Shown: piece after piece, positions 26,764 through 35,150 of the stretch
Layout: each line of letters begins with the position of its first letter
Position numbering within the stretch: the stretch's first letter is position 1
Source of the DNA: Mucilaginibacter sp.
GTDB lineage: Bacteria > Bacteroidota > Bacteroidia > Sphingobacteriales > Sphingobacteriaceae
Assembly: GCA_028288285.1 (NCBI GenBank)
Contig: JAQBNZ010000125.1
Location: forward strand, 1 to 52,301
DNA length: 52,301 nucleotides
Direction of reading: 5' to 3'
Position numbers and translations under genes: made by a program
The notes under the pieces: generated by a model
Databases searched by the model: none
What the model was told of the DNA's origin: nothing
The model's input: the letters and a program-made list of their open reading frames with translations, nothing else

Positions 26764-27948
26764 ATGGGAATTATCCTTTTTGACGATACCGCGCACAATA
26801 CCCTTCTACCTTTAACGTATACCCGCCCTGTTGCCGATCTGCGAATTGGGATATTAACCATTGCAGAAAAATGGGGTAAATATTTAAATGCCGATTTTTC
26901 TTTTCATACCCAGGCTTACCTGCAAGGTAAATTTCCAATAAATATTCAGGCTGATAACTTATTTATTAACGGTGCTGTTTGCCCTGACGAGAATTTGCTG
27001 GAAGCTATTGATAAATTACAGGAAGGTGAAGCGCTTAAATACAAAGAACTGCTGTTAGCTGTAAAGCTAAATGCTACTGATGCCACAAACTTTGATGCAC
27101 AGGCCGAGTTTAACCAGACTATTATACATGAATATGTGCCGGTTATGGTACGCTACCCCGAAGATATTTTCCGAAAGAATGATATTGAGCTTCGGAAGGA
27201 TTTTAAGCTGCTAACTAAAGGCCGTACCAGTGCTATTTTAAGCAGCACCAATACTATTATAGGAAATGATTTTTTTGCTGAAGAAGGTGTACAAGCAGAG
27301 TGCTGTAGTTTCAGCACTATTAACGGCCCTATTTATTTAGCTGCCAACACCGAAGTTTGGGAAGGCACCCATGTACGCGGTCCGTTTGCTTTGTGTGAAT
27401 ACTCACAAATTAAAATGGGCACCAAAATATACGGTGCTACCACAATTGGCCCGTATTGCCGTATAGGCGGCGAGGTTAATAATGCCGTGGTTTGGGGATA
27501 TTCATCAAAGGGCCATGAGGGCTATCTGGGTAATGCTGTAGTAGGCGAGTGGTGTAATATAGGTGCCGATAGCAATAATTCTAACCTTAAAAATAATTAC
27601 TCGGAAGTAAAGCTGTGGGACTATTCAACGCAAAGTATGCGTAAAACAGGTTTGCAATTTTGCGGATTAATAATGGCCGACCATGCCAAATGTGGCATTA
27701 ACACCATGTTTAATACAGGTACAGTAGTTGGGGTTAGTGCAAATGTGTTTGGCGGTGATTACCCCCCAAATTACATCCCTGATTTTTCATGGGGAGGCGC
27801 ACATGGCTTTGATGAATATGCATTTGATAAAATGATGGAAACAGCCGATAGGGTGATAGCACGCCGTGCGCACCGTAAATTTGATGATGCCGAAAAAGCT
27901 ATACTTACAGAAGTTTATGAATTAACGAAGCCTTACAGGCATAAATAG
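26764..27948 (+). CDS. GlmU-like putative sugar nucleotidyltransferase (left-handed beta helix)
   Basis: A 394-aa protein. The N-terminal part starts IILFDDTAHNTLLPLTYTRPVADLRIG, a Bacteroidota GlmU-like family in place of the usual nucleotidyltransferase P-loop. The C-terminal half is a hexapeptide-repeat left-handed beta helix (YSQIKMGTKIYGATTIGPYCRIGGEVN ...). The exact substrate is unknown; sugar-1-phosphate nucleotidyl or acyl transfer is likely from the fold. Confidence 0.82.
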   Translation: MGIILFDDTAHNTLLPLTYTRPVADLRIGILTIAEKWGKYLNADFSFHTQAYLQGKFPINIQADNLFINGAVCPDENLLEAIDKLQEGEALKYKELLLAVKLNATDATNFDAQAEFNQTIIHEYVPVMVRYPEDIFRKNDIELRKDFKLLTKGRTSAILSSTNTIIGNDFFAEEGVQAECCSFSTINGPIYLAANTEVWEGTHVRGPFALCEYSQIKMGTKIYGATTIGPYCRIGGEVNNAVVWGYSSKGHEGYLGNAVVGEWCNIGADSNNSNLKNNYSEVKLWDYSTQSMRKTGLQFCGLIMADHAKCGINTMFNTGTVVGVSANVFGGDYPPNYIPDFSWGGAHGFDEYAFDKMMETADRVIARRAHRKFDDAEKAILTEVYELTKPYRHK

Positions 27949-28035
27949 AGAGTGGTTGATTGGGTGAGTAGTTTCTGATTATAACCTAATCAACGCAATC
28001 AACATAATCTAACATAATCAATAAAAAATAATAAA

Positions 28036-28800
28036 ATGAGAAAGAAAATTGTAGCTGGAAACTGGAAAATGAACCTGGATTATAACGAGGGTTTAGCCTT
28101 GTTTTCTGAGGTGATAAACATGGTAAAAGACGAAGTTACCGGTAATCAGGAAGCCGTTGTATGCAGTCCGTTTATTCACCTGCACAGCCTTGCCCAGTTG
28201 GCTAAAGGCTACAGTAAAATATCAGTAGGTGCCCAAAACGCTCACCAGGCAGAGTCTGGCGCTTATACGGGTGAAGTATCTGCAAAGCAAATTAAATCTG
28301 TTGGTGCCGAGTATGTTATTCTGGGCCACTCAGAACGCCGCCAGTATTTTGGCGAAAGCAATGAGCTGTTAGCTAAAAAAACTGATACTGCTTTAAAAAA
28401 CGGTTTAAAACCAATTTTCTGTATAGGCGAAACCCTGCAGGAACGCGAAGCCAACCAGCACTTTGATATTATTAAAAGCCAGCTTGTTGAAGGTGTTTTC
28501 CATTTAGATGCCGAAGCTTTTGGTACTTTAGTTTTGGCTTATGAGCCGGTTTGGGCCATTGGTACAGGCGTAACCGCATCTGCAGAACAAGCACAGGAAA
28601 TTCACGCCTTTATTCGTAAAGAACTGGCTGCAAAATACGGTCAGCAGGTGGCAGATGATACTACCATTTTATATGGTGGCAGTTGTAATCCAAAAAACGC
28701 AGCTGAACTGTTTGCCCAGGCAGATATTGATGGTGGCTTAATTGGTGGCGCATCCCTAAAATCACGCGACTTTACTGATATTATTAAGACGTTTAATTAG
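28036..28800 (+). CDS. tpiA: Triosephosphate isomerase
   Basis: A glycolytic TIM-barrel enzyme that interconverts DHAP and glyceraldehyde-3-phosphate. The 254-aa protein has the N-terminal GNWKMN with the catalytic Lys, ILGHSERR with the catalytic His, and YEPVWAIGTG with the catalytic Glu. The phosphate-binding loop near the end reads YGGSCNPKN and LIGGASL. It lies between a GlmU-like gene and prmA on the same strand, each gap being filled by word-type repeats. Confidence 0.97.
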   Translation: MRKKIVAGNWKMNLDYNEGLALFSEVINMVKDEVTGNQEAVVCSPFIHLHSLAQLAKGYSKISVGAQNAHQAESGAYTGEVSAKQIKSVGAEYVILGHSERRQYFGESNELLAKKTDTALKNGLKPIFCIGETLQEREANQHFDIIKSQLVEGVFHLDAEAFGTLVLAYEPVWAIGTGVTASAEQAQEIHAFIRKELAAKYGQQVADDTTILYGGSCNPKNAAELFAQADIDGGLIGGASLKSRDFTDIIKTFN

Positions 28801-28820
28801 TATTTAGATTTGAGATAATA

Positions 28821-28891
28821 GATATGAGATTTGAGACAAGCCATAGGTTTGTTAAATCTCATATCTCGCATCTCAATACTCATATCTCAGA
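28821..28891. repeat. Short-word inverted repeat between tpiA and prmA
   Basis: GATATGAGATTT (28821-28832) pairs with AAATCTCATATC (28854-28865). Further ATATCTC/CATCTCA words extend to the prmA ATG. It has the same design as the elements at 12538 and 8813 but uses a different word (GATATGAGA). Confidence 0.6.
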
Positions 28892-29728
28892 ATGAATTAT
28901 TACGAACTACTCTTCACTACCATTACTACCGAAGATTACCAGCAGGACCTGCTGATAAACGCTTTGGGTGATATTGGTTTTGATACTTTTGAAGAGGTTG
29001 ACCTGGGGTTTAAAGCTTATATACCGGTAGATGATTTTGACCAGCAAAAACTGGATGAAGCCTTAGATGCTTATCGTGAAATGTTCACCTTTAGTTATGA
29101 CATTACCCTTATTCCACAGAAAAACTGGAACGAGGTGTGGGAAAGTAACTTTGAGCCGATACAAATAAGCGACCAGGTTTTTGTACGTGCCACTTTTCAC
29201 GCGCCTAAGCCAGAGTTTCCATATGAGATAGTTATTGATCCTAAAATGGCATTTGGTACCGGGCACCATCAAACCACTGCTATGATGATGGGTTTGATGC
29301 TGGAGAATGATTTTGCCGGCAAAAAGGTATTGGATATGGGCTGCGGTACAGGTATACTGGCTATTCTTGCGGCTAAACTTGGTGCTACTGATATTGCTGC
29401 TATTGATTATGATACAGTATGTTATGAAAGCACTATCGAAAATTCGGCGCTGAATAGTATCACCAACATTAAAGCCCTTTGCGGATCAAAAGAAGCAATC
29501 CCACAGGAGCAATACGATATTATCCTGGCCAATATTAACCGTAACATTCTGATAGATCAGATGGAGCGTTATGCAGAGGCACTTAAGCCCGGTGGCGAAA
29601 TATACTTCAGTGGTTTTTATGAATCACCCGATCTGGATATCATCACAGATGAGGCGCGCAAGTATGGTTTAAAATATATCATTCACAAAAAAGATAAAGA
29701 CTGGGTAGCTGCAAAGTTTATACTATAA
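28892..29728 (+). CDS. prmA: Ribosomal protein L11 methyltransferase
   Basis: A SAM-dependent enzyme that trimethylates L11. The 278-aa protein has an N-terminal substrate-recognition domain (YYELLFTTITTEDYQQDLL) and a methyltransferase domain with motif I VLDMGCGTGILAI. The preceding MAFGTGHHQTT and the catalytic ILANINRNIL are typical of PrmA. Length is normal. Confidence 0.95.
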   Translation: MNYYELLFTTITTEDYQQDLLINALGDIGFDTFEEVDLGFKAYIPVDDFDQQKLDEALDAYREMFTFSYDITLIPQKNWNEVWESNFEPIQISDQVFVRATFHAPKPEFPYEIVIDPKMAFGTGHHQTTAMMMGLMLENDFAGKKVLDMGCGTGILAILAAKLGATDIAAIDYDTVCYESTIENSALNSITNIKALCGSKEAIPQEQYDIILANINRNILIDQMERYAEALKPGGEIYFSGFYESPDLDIITDEARKYGLKYIIHKKDKDWVAAKFIL

Positions 29729-29730
29729 AA

Positions 29731-29760
29731 AAAAAGGGCATTATTACTGGCCCTTTTTGT
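29731..29760 (+). terminator. Terminator of prmA
   Basis: AAAAAGGGC (29731-29739) pairs with GCCCTTTTT (29750-29758) around a 10-nt loop, right after the prmA stop and ending in a T-tract. Confidence 0.8.
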
Positions 29761-29843
29761 TTATCTCAATATTTAAAACAAAGGTGGTTAATTACGTATT
29801 TGAAATATGAAACGGTGTTGACAATCCCGAAATAATTCATAAT

Positions 29844-29851
29844 TAAATTTG
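29844..29851 (+). promoter_or_regulatory. -7 promoter element upstream of USP gene
   Basis: TAAATTTG matches TAnnTTTG. A TTGACA at 29818-29823 may serve as the upstream box, though its spacing is on the long side. The leader would be about 45 nt. Confidence 0.45.
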
Positions 29852-29904
29852 TTGGCACTAACTTTTAGACCAATTTGGTCAAAAAATAGCTAAATCCAGT
29901 TTAT

Positions 29905-30759
29905 ATGAAAACCTATCTTGTACCTATTGATTTTTCCGAAGCTGCTTTTAACGCCGCCAATTTTGCTGCCAGTTTAAGCCATCAAACTAACGTGACGGAT
30001 ATTATACTTATGAATGCCTATTATATCTCTGAGTTAGAAACCATCCTGCCCAATCCTGATATGTTGATGCTGCGCGAAGAAGAAATTGAAGAGAACGCAG
30101 TAGATCGCATTAAACAATTAGAAAAATTGAAAAGCAAATTGCAAAAGCAGGTTAGGGAAGGTGTTAAGATACATGTTAAATTAAACCGATCACATTTGCT
30201 GCGCGCTGTAATTGATACTGTTATTGCCAGTAATGTAAATATGATAATGTTAGGTAGTATTGGTAACAGTACTGTACGCGAAGGAAGCATAGGAATAGGC
30301 AGCCATGTAATTAAAATATCAAAAGCAAGCCCGGTACCGGTTATGGTGATACCGCCTACTTACAATTATCAAAAGATTGATGAAGCGGTTATAGCCTGCG
30401 ATTTTAAGAAGGTAAAAGAGAATGTACCCATGAGCATATTACACAAACTACTGGGTAACCAGCTAATTAAACTGTTAGTACTTAATATTGATACCGAAGG
30501 CAAACATGCCGTTGCCGATCCTGAACAATTAGCTGAAGAAACACAATTGCATAATATGTTGAAAGATTTTCGCCCTAAATATTATTATGTAAGCAACCCC
30601 AATATAATAACCGGAATACTTGATTTTGCTACAGAACATAAAGCACAAATTGTTATTGCTTTACCGCATACTTATAGTTTTCTGCAATCTATTATGCATA
30701 ATAGTATTTCGCAGCAGTTAGCTAAAAGTTCAACTTTGCCAGTACTGTTGTTAAAATAA
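29905..30759 (+). CDS. Tandem-domain universal stress protein
   Basis: A 284-aa cytosolic protein made of two USP (UspA) domains. The first starts YLVPIDFSEAAFNAANFAA and ends near PVMVIPP. The second is more degenerate and ends STLPVLLLK. The nucleotide-binding loop in domain 1 reads GSIGNSTVREGSIGIGS, an altered form of G-2x-G-9x-G(S/T). The USP domain fused to the NRAMP transporter at 9381 is the only other USP in the window. Confidence 0.88.
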   Translation: MKTYLVPIDFSEAAFNAANFAASLSHQTNVTDIILMNAYYISELETILPNPDMLMLREEEIEENAVDRIKQLEKLKSKLQKQVREGVKIHVKLNRSHLLRAVIDTVIASNVNMIMLGSIGNSTVREGSIGIGSHVIKISKASPVPVMVIPPTYNYQKIDEAVIACDFKKVKENVPMSILHKLLGNQLIKLLVLNIDTEGKHAVADPEQLAEETQLHNMLKDFRPKYYYVSNPNIITGILDFATEHKAQIVIALPHTYSFLQSIMHNSISQQLAKSSTLPVLLLK

Positions 30760-30792
30760 TTTTATAATATAATAATTAATTTTTAAGATGAT

Positions 30793-30880
30793 ATTGGTGT
30801 TGTAATACTTTTTATGTTATTTTCGTTAAAAAAAGTTAATTATTAAGGTGACTATTGGTGTTGTAACACTTTTTTACGTT
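30793..30880. repeat. Direct repeat upstream of mpl
   Basis: ATTGGTGTTGTAATACTTTT (30793-30812) recurs as ATTGGTGTTGTAACACTTTT (30854-30873), with a 61-nt spacing and similar flanks (AAG-TGA ahead, TATGTT/TACGTT behind). It lies in the 156-nt gap between the USP gene and mpl. It could be paired regulatory sites or a local duplication. Confidence 0.6.
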
Positions 30881-30915
30881 TATTTGTCGGGCATTTGCAG
30901 CACTGAAATTTGTTA

Positions 30916-32271
30916 ATGAGAGTACATTTTATAGCGATAGGAGGGAGCGCCATGCATAACCTGGCCATCGCACTGCATAAAAAAAAATTTGAAGTTACCG
31001 GCTCTGATGATGTTCTGTTTGAGCCGTCGGCTTCGCGCCTGAGCAAGTACGGAATTTTACCCCAGCAAACAGGTTGGTATCCAGAAAAAATCAATCCCCA
31101 ACTGGATGCGGTTATATTAGGCATGCATGCTCGTATTGATAATCCTGAGTTGCTAAAAGCCCAGGAGTTGGGTATAAAAATATACTCCTATCCCGATTAT
31201 ATTTACGAGCAATCAAAAAACAAACAACGTGTGGTAATAGGGGGCAGCCATGGTAAAACTACTATTACCAGCATGATATTGCATGCATTGCAGGAAGCGG
31301 GTAAGGATTTTGATTATCTGGTAGGCGCACAGTTGGAAGGCTTTGAAACCATGGTGAAGTTAACGCATGATGCACCTGTAATTATAATTGAGGGTGATGA
31401 ATACCTTGCTTCTCCAATTGACAGGCGACCAAAATTCCATATCTACAAAGCTGATATAGGTGTTATTAGCGGTATAGCCTGGGATCATATTAATGTTTTC
31501 CCAACGTTTGACAATTATATTGATCAGTTTAAAATATTTGCCGAAACCATACAAGCAGGCGGTAAACTTATTTACAGCCAAACAGACGAGGTTTTAAACA
31601 CAATGGTAAACAAGCTTGATGTACCGGTTGAAAAATTACCTTATACTTTGCCCGAATTTACCATTAGTAACGGCATAACAAATGTAATTGCCGATGGTAA
31701 AAGCTATTTGTTACAGGTATTTGGCGAGCATAACTTACTAAACATGGAAGCTGCTCGTTTGGTGTGCGAAGGCTTGGGGATTACAAAAGCTGATTTTTAT
31801 TTATACATTACTACTTTTAAAGGTGCGGCCCGCAGGCTGGAAGTGGTTGGTAGGAATGATAACACTACAATTTTTAAAGATTTTGCGCACTCGCCATCAA
31901 AATTAACGGCCACTATACAGGCAGTTAAGGCACAGTTCCCTTTAAGAAAGCTGATAGCTTGTATTGAATTACACACTTTTAGCAGCCTTAATAAAGAATT
32001 TTTAGATGAATATGCCGGTACAATGAACCAGGCCGATGAAGCCATTGTTTTTATTGACAATAAAACATTTGAGCAGAAAAAGATAACGCCTTACCCTGCT
32101 GAAGCGGTGAAAAATGCCTTTGCAAACAATAATTTAATGTTTTTTAATAACCCGGCACAACTGTTAAAATATCTGGAAGAATTAGATATTACCAATAGTA
32201 ATCTGTTGATGATGAGCTCGGGTAATTTCGGTGGAATTAATTTAATTGAATTAAAAAATAAATTGCTATAA
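30916..32271 (+). CDS. mpl: UDP-N-acetylmuramate:L-Ala-gamma-D-Glu-meso-DAP ligase (Mpl-like)
   Basis: A Mur-ligase family enzyme for murein tripeptide recycling, joining recovered peptide to UDP-MurNAc. From the ATG at 30916 it has 451 aa. The N-terminal Rossmann domain begins MRVHFIAIGGSAMHNLA. The ATP loop is GGSHGKTTITSMI, followed by the central IIEGDEYLASPIDRRPKF that marks Mpl rather than MurC. The substrate-binding C-terminal domain follows. The frame also opens at a TTG at 30910. Confidence 0.9.
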   Translation: MRVHFIAIGGSAMHNLAIALHKKKFEVTGSDDVLFEPSASRLSKYGILPQQTGWYPEKINPQLDAVILGMHARIDNPELLKAQELGIKIYSYPDYIYEQSKNKQRVVIGGSHGKTTITSMILHALQEAGKDFDYLVGAQLEGFETMVKLTHDAPVIIIEGDEYLASPIDRRPKFHIYKADIGVISGIAWDHINVFPTFDNYIDQFKIFAETIQAGGKLIYSQTDEVLNTMVNKLDVPVEKLPYTLPEFTISNGITNVIADGKSYLLQVFGEHNLLNMEAARLVCEGLGITKADFYLYITTFKGAARRLEVVGRNDNTTIFKDFAHSPSKLTATIQAVKAQFPLRKLIACIELHTFSSLNKEFLDEYAGTMNQADEAIVFIDNKTFEQKKITPYPAEAVKNAFANNNLMFFNNPAQLLKYLEELDITNSNLLMMSSGNFGGINLIELKNKLL

Positions 32272-32350
32272 ATATTGTTGATTTGGTTATTATTCAAATT
32301 AACCGTAACTTTATTAACTATTGAGAAACCTATCCTAATTGATATAATAT

Positions 32351-32695
32351 ATGAAGACACTTGGAAAAAAGATCCGGTTATTACGCCACCAAAAAGGTTG
32401 GAGCCAGGAAGAAGTTGCTAAAAGATTAGACATTTCTATCCCCGCCTTTTCAAAAATTGAAACTGGCATAACCGACATCAATCTTTCACGTTTAGAGCAG
32501 ATAGCTGCTTTGTTTGAGATGTCTGTAGTACAACTACTTACTTTTAACGAAACAGAGCAGGATCAAAAAATTGCAAGCGAGTTAGAGAACGTCAACAAAA
32601 AGTTGATGGATCGCGAAACTGAAGTAATTGATCTGCAGAAGAAAGTGATTGAGCTTTTTGAAGAACTAAGACACAAGAAAGTAGCAACAGCTTAA
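32351..32695 (+). CDS. XRE family helix-turn-helix regulator with coiled-coil tail
   Basis: A 114-aa protein. Residues 5-60 are a Cro/C1-type HTH (IRLLRHQKGWSQEEVAKRLDI ... FSKIETG). The rest is a charged coiled coil (about 70-110) that probably mediates dimerisation. It is a common small regulator in Sphingobacteriaceae. Targets are unknown. It follows mpl by 79 nt and ends at a strong terminator. Confidence 0.85.
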   Translation: MKTLGKKIRLLRHQKGWSQEEVAKRLDISIPAFSKIETGITDINLSRLEQIAALFEMSVVQLLTFNETEQDQKIASELENVNKKLMDRETEVIDLQKKVIELFEELRHKKVATA

Positions 32696-32699
32696 TTTC

Positions 32700-32730
32700 T
32701 TTTAAGCCCGGAATAGTTCCGGGCTTAAAA
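32700..32730. terminator. Bidirectional terminator with embedded stop codon
   Basis: A perfect palindromic hairpin, TTTTAAGCCCGGAA-TAG-TTCCGGGCTTAAAA. It serves the XRE gene (+) and the GNAT-like gene (-). The reverse gene's stop codon (32725-32727) lies inside the right arm. Confidence 0.88.
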
Positions 32731-33843
32731 CTTATATCTCATTGTTAAGTGTTTTTTGCCAAATGTAGCACCCACCGCAGCGTGGATGGAAATCATTTTC
32801 TCATTAAAGTCGCCCACCCACGATAATTCCAACTCATCGTACTGTTTTAACGGCAATACATATTCTTTTAATTTAATGAACAGGCATGATTCTAATCCAT
32901 GTTTTTGGAACTTTTGCTTAGTACCCATTACTATTGCCCGCATACGTGATACACCTTTCCATTTTCGATAAAGGAAAATTAGTTTTCCCCAAATATTAAG
33001 CTTGCCATTTAACGGTTTAATCATTTGGTTAGCATCAGGTAATATCACCACGAATGATGCCGGCTCGTTATCTACATATGCAAACCATATAAGTTTTTCA
33101 TCCATAATGGCTTTCATCTTTTTAAAGCTTTCCATTATTGTGGCGTGATTTATAGGTACAAAATTTTCAAAATCCTGCCAGCCGTCGTTATATACTTCTA
33201 TAAAATCTGATGCGAATTTGTCTATTTCTGAGCTTTTAAAATGCTCAAAAGTATAACCGGGCTTATTCATAACCCAATTAGCAATTTTAGTAAACCTTTC
33301 GGAGAAGGGTTTATTCACCTCCAGATGATTGGTAATTTGCTCATACTGGGTTTTAAAGCCATAGCCCTCAAAAAAAGCTTTGTAATATGGCGGGTTATAA
33401 TTCATTCCGTATGATGGTGGAGTAAACCCCTCTACAAGTAACCCCCAAAAATTATCGTTTTCACCAAAGTTAATAGGCCCGTCCATAGCCTGCATGCCAT
33501 TCATTCGGAGCCAGTCTTTAGCGGTATCAAACAGCAAAAAGGCAGCGTTTTTGTCATCAATGCATTCAAAAAAACCACAGCCGCCGGTTGGCTGTTCATA
33601 ATTGAATGCCTTTTTTTCGTTAATAAATGCTGCAATGCGCCCAATAAGTTGCCCGGCATCATCCCTCAATATCCATCTTGTAGCCATGCCATGCTGGTGG
33701 AAATTGTTTTTAGCAGGATCAAACACAGCATTAATATCATTATCAAGCGGGCATACCCAGTTACTGTCATTCTTATAAAGTATACGGGCTATATCTAAAA
33801 ATGCTTTTTTATCGGCCTTACTTGTAACTTCGGTTATCTTCAT
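32725..33843 (-). CDS. GNAT-superfamily-like protein of unknown substrate
   Basis: A 372-aa cytosolic protein with an acyltransferase-like layout. An N-terminal GNAT-like half (ITEVTSKADKKAFLDIARILY ... GQLIGRIAAFINEK) is followed by PINFGENDNFWGLLVEGFTPPSYGMNYNPPYY. A second GNAT-like half (LIWFAYVDNEPASFVVILPD) then ends MISIHAAVGATFGKKHLTMRYKF. It is a broadly conserved bacterial family of unknown function. No substrate can be read from the sequence. Confidence 0.7.
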   Translation of the reverse strand: MKITEVTSKADKKAFLDIARILYKNDSNWVCPLDNDINAVFDPAKNNFHQHGMATRWILRDDAGQLIGRIAAFINEKKAFNYEQPTGGCGFFECIDDKNAAFLLFDTAKDWLRMNGMQAMDGPINFGENDNFWGLLVEGFTPPSYGMNYNPPYYKAFFEGYGFKTQYEQITNHLEVNKPFSERFTKIANWVMNKPGYTFEHFKSSEIDKFASDFIEVYNDGWQDFENFVPINHATIMESFKKMKAIMDEKLIWFAYVDNEPASFVVILPDANQMIKPLNGKLNIWGKLIFLYRKWKGVSRMRAIVMGTKQKFQKHGLESCLFIKLKEYVLPLKQYDELELSWVGDFNEKMISIHAAVGATFGKKHLTMRYKF

Positions 33844-33862
33844 TTGGGCTTATAGTTATTAC

Positions 33863-33897
33863 AAAAAAAGCATCCAGCGGGTTACTGAATGCTTTGC
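33863..33897 (-). terminator. Terminator of the acidic small protein gene
   Basis: On the reverse strand, AAAGCATTCAG pairs with CTGGATGCTTT (one mismatch), followed by seven T. It lies 24 nt after the stop of the gene at 33921. Confidence 0.78.
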
Positions 33898-33920
33898 AAT
33901 TATTATATTATAATAGACGC

Positions 33921-34124
33921 TTACTCGTCGTCATCATCATCATATGGGTCATATGAATCAAATCCACCTACACCAAGGTCATCATCCAATGGGATATCTT
34001 CATCAAAGTCATCATCTTCATCCACAACCTTTTTGCCTGGTTTTGGATCGTCATCAAAGTCATCTTCTTCCTCGTCGCTGATCTTTTTGGTAGAGGTATT
34101 TAAAGGTTTTTTGGGAGCTGCCAT
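33921..34124 (-). CDS. Small highly acidic protein
   Basis: A 67-aa protein dominated by Asp/Glu (DEEEDDFDDD ... DPYDDDDDE) after a short basic start (MAAPKKPLNTSTKKIS). It has no signal or membrane segment and is almost certainly disordered. The clear promoter-side gap and strong own terminator support a real gene. It may act as a charge-based chaperone, DNA mimic or metal binder, but that is speculation. It is antisense to a Ser-rich frame that is not credible. Confidence 0.7.
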   Translation of the reverse strand: MAAPKKPLNTSTKKISDEEEDDFDDDPKPGKKVVDEDDDFDEDIPLDDDLGVGGFDSYDPYDDDDDE

Positions 34125-34265
34125 TTTAATAAATTTTTATTTTTTAAAACTTATAATCTGTTCCTAATTGTTTTTTAATGTAGGCTTAGTTTTGCTACGC
34201 TATAATCAGCATTATTTACCAGTAAAAATAATCAAAATCATTTTTAATAAAAATCATTTTAAAAT

Positions 34266-34826
34266 TTATTCTGTTGGCTCGCCAATAGCGCTGCTATTAT
34301 CTGTAATTTCCTTAAGCTGTGGTAGTTCGTTTATACTATTTATGCCAAAATAATCCATAAAAAGATTACTTGTACCATAAAGAATAGGTTTTCCAACACC
34401 TTCAGACTTCCCTGTAATGGCAATTAATTCCTTTTCAAGTAGTTTTTGTATTGAGTAATCGCAGTTTACACCCCTAATTTGTTCCACATCCGTTTTAGTT
34501 ACCGGTTGTTTGTAAGCAATAATAGCAAGTGTTTCCAGCGCAGCCTGGCTCAGCTTCTTCTTTGAACGTTGCAGTTGTAGCAGGCTTATAACCGCGTGGT
34601 ACTTTTTCTTAGTAAAAAACTGAAACCCGCTGTTTATTTTCACCATCTCTATAGCCAAACTTTCATCCTGGTATTTATTGTGGATATTATCAATATACTT
34701 ATTGATCTCTTCGGCAGTATAATCATGCTCAAAAGCAGCTTGCAAGCAGTATAGTATTTCTTCCATACGTATGCCCTGTTCTGATGCAAAGATCAACGCC
34801 TCAATGTATTGCTCAATATCTTCCAT
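34266..34826 (-). CDS. scpB: Segregation and condensation protein B
   Basis: ScpB is the winged-helix kleisin-associated subunit of the SMC-ScpAB condensin. From the ATG at 34826 it has 186 aa (a TTG lies 3 codons upstream). Typical blocks are IEQYIEALIFASEQGI at the start and LSQAALETLAIIAYKQPVTK ... EQIRGVNCDYSIQKLLEK in the second winged helix. The smc gene itself is at 49642-52301, far from scpB; scpA is not in the window. Confidence 0.93.
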   Translation of the reverse strand: MEDIEQYIEALIFASEQGIRMEEILYCLQAAFEHDYTAEEINKYIDNIHNKYQDESLAIEMVKINSGFQFFTKKKYHAVISLLQLQRSKKKLSQAALETLAIIAYKQPVTKTDVEQIRGVNCDYSIQKLLEKELIAITGKSEGVGKPILYGTSNLFMDYFGINSINELPQLKEITDNSSAIGEPTE

Positions 34827-34849
34827 GCGTTGCAAATATATTATTTAGT

Positions 34850-35150
34850 CCGAAAGTCGGTGTGTCCGAAAGTCTGAAAGTGAAAAAAGATTGTGGTTGG
34901 GAATGAGTCGGCAAAATATGAGCGTAAGGGTGGGTGTATATAAATTTCTGTGTTATTCAACAACGATTTATTATTATGAGTAAGAATGTTATGGGCGTTC
35001 CCTGCGGGCGGGCTTTTTGCTCATACTGCACAGAGCATTAGCCACGGGCCGGTATCCGCGCCAATCCATAACGCTGAATGCACGGCATATAATATATGCT
35101 ATCGCTTAGAATGACAAATAGTATAATCATCTTTCGGACTTTCCGACTAC
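34850..35150. repeat. Gene-free stretch holding word repeats and mixed repeat fragments
   Basis: The scpB-mqnC gap is framed by AGTC-CGAA word repeats: GTGTGTCCGAAAGTCTGAAAG near 34861 and its complement TTTCGGACTTTCCGACT near 35130. Inside lie the GGGCGTTCCC repeat (34993-35074) and a REP-like end (TCGCTTAGAATGACAA, 35102-35117). I see no credible gene. Confidence 0.6.
34993..35074 (+). repeat. Interspersed ~83-bp repeat, GGGCGTTCCC type, copy 2
   Basis: It reads GGGCGTTCCC, then GCTCATACTGCACA, GCCACGGGCCGGTATCCGC and CATAACGC. It matches the reverse strand of 26163-26246 over its full length. Between them the two copies sit in the two largest gene-free gaps of the window. Confidence 0.8.

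Noticed and set aside
29760..29904. Possible riboswitch or small RNA before the USP gene
   Set aside because: There is no stable conserved fold by eye beyond the prmA terminator; only a promoter element is supportable.
33871..33895. GGGTTAC at 33879-33885 as another ECF box
   Set aside because: It is the loop of a terminator, and no TATTAA follows at the right spacing.
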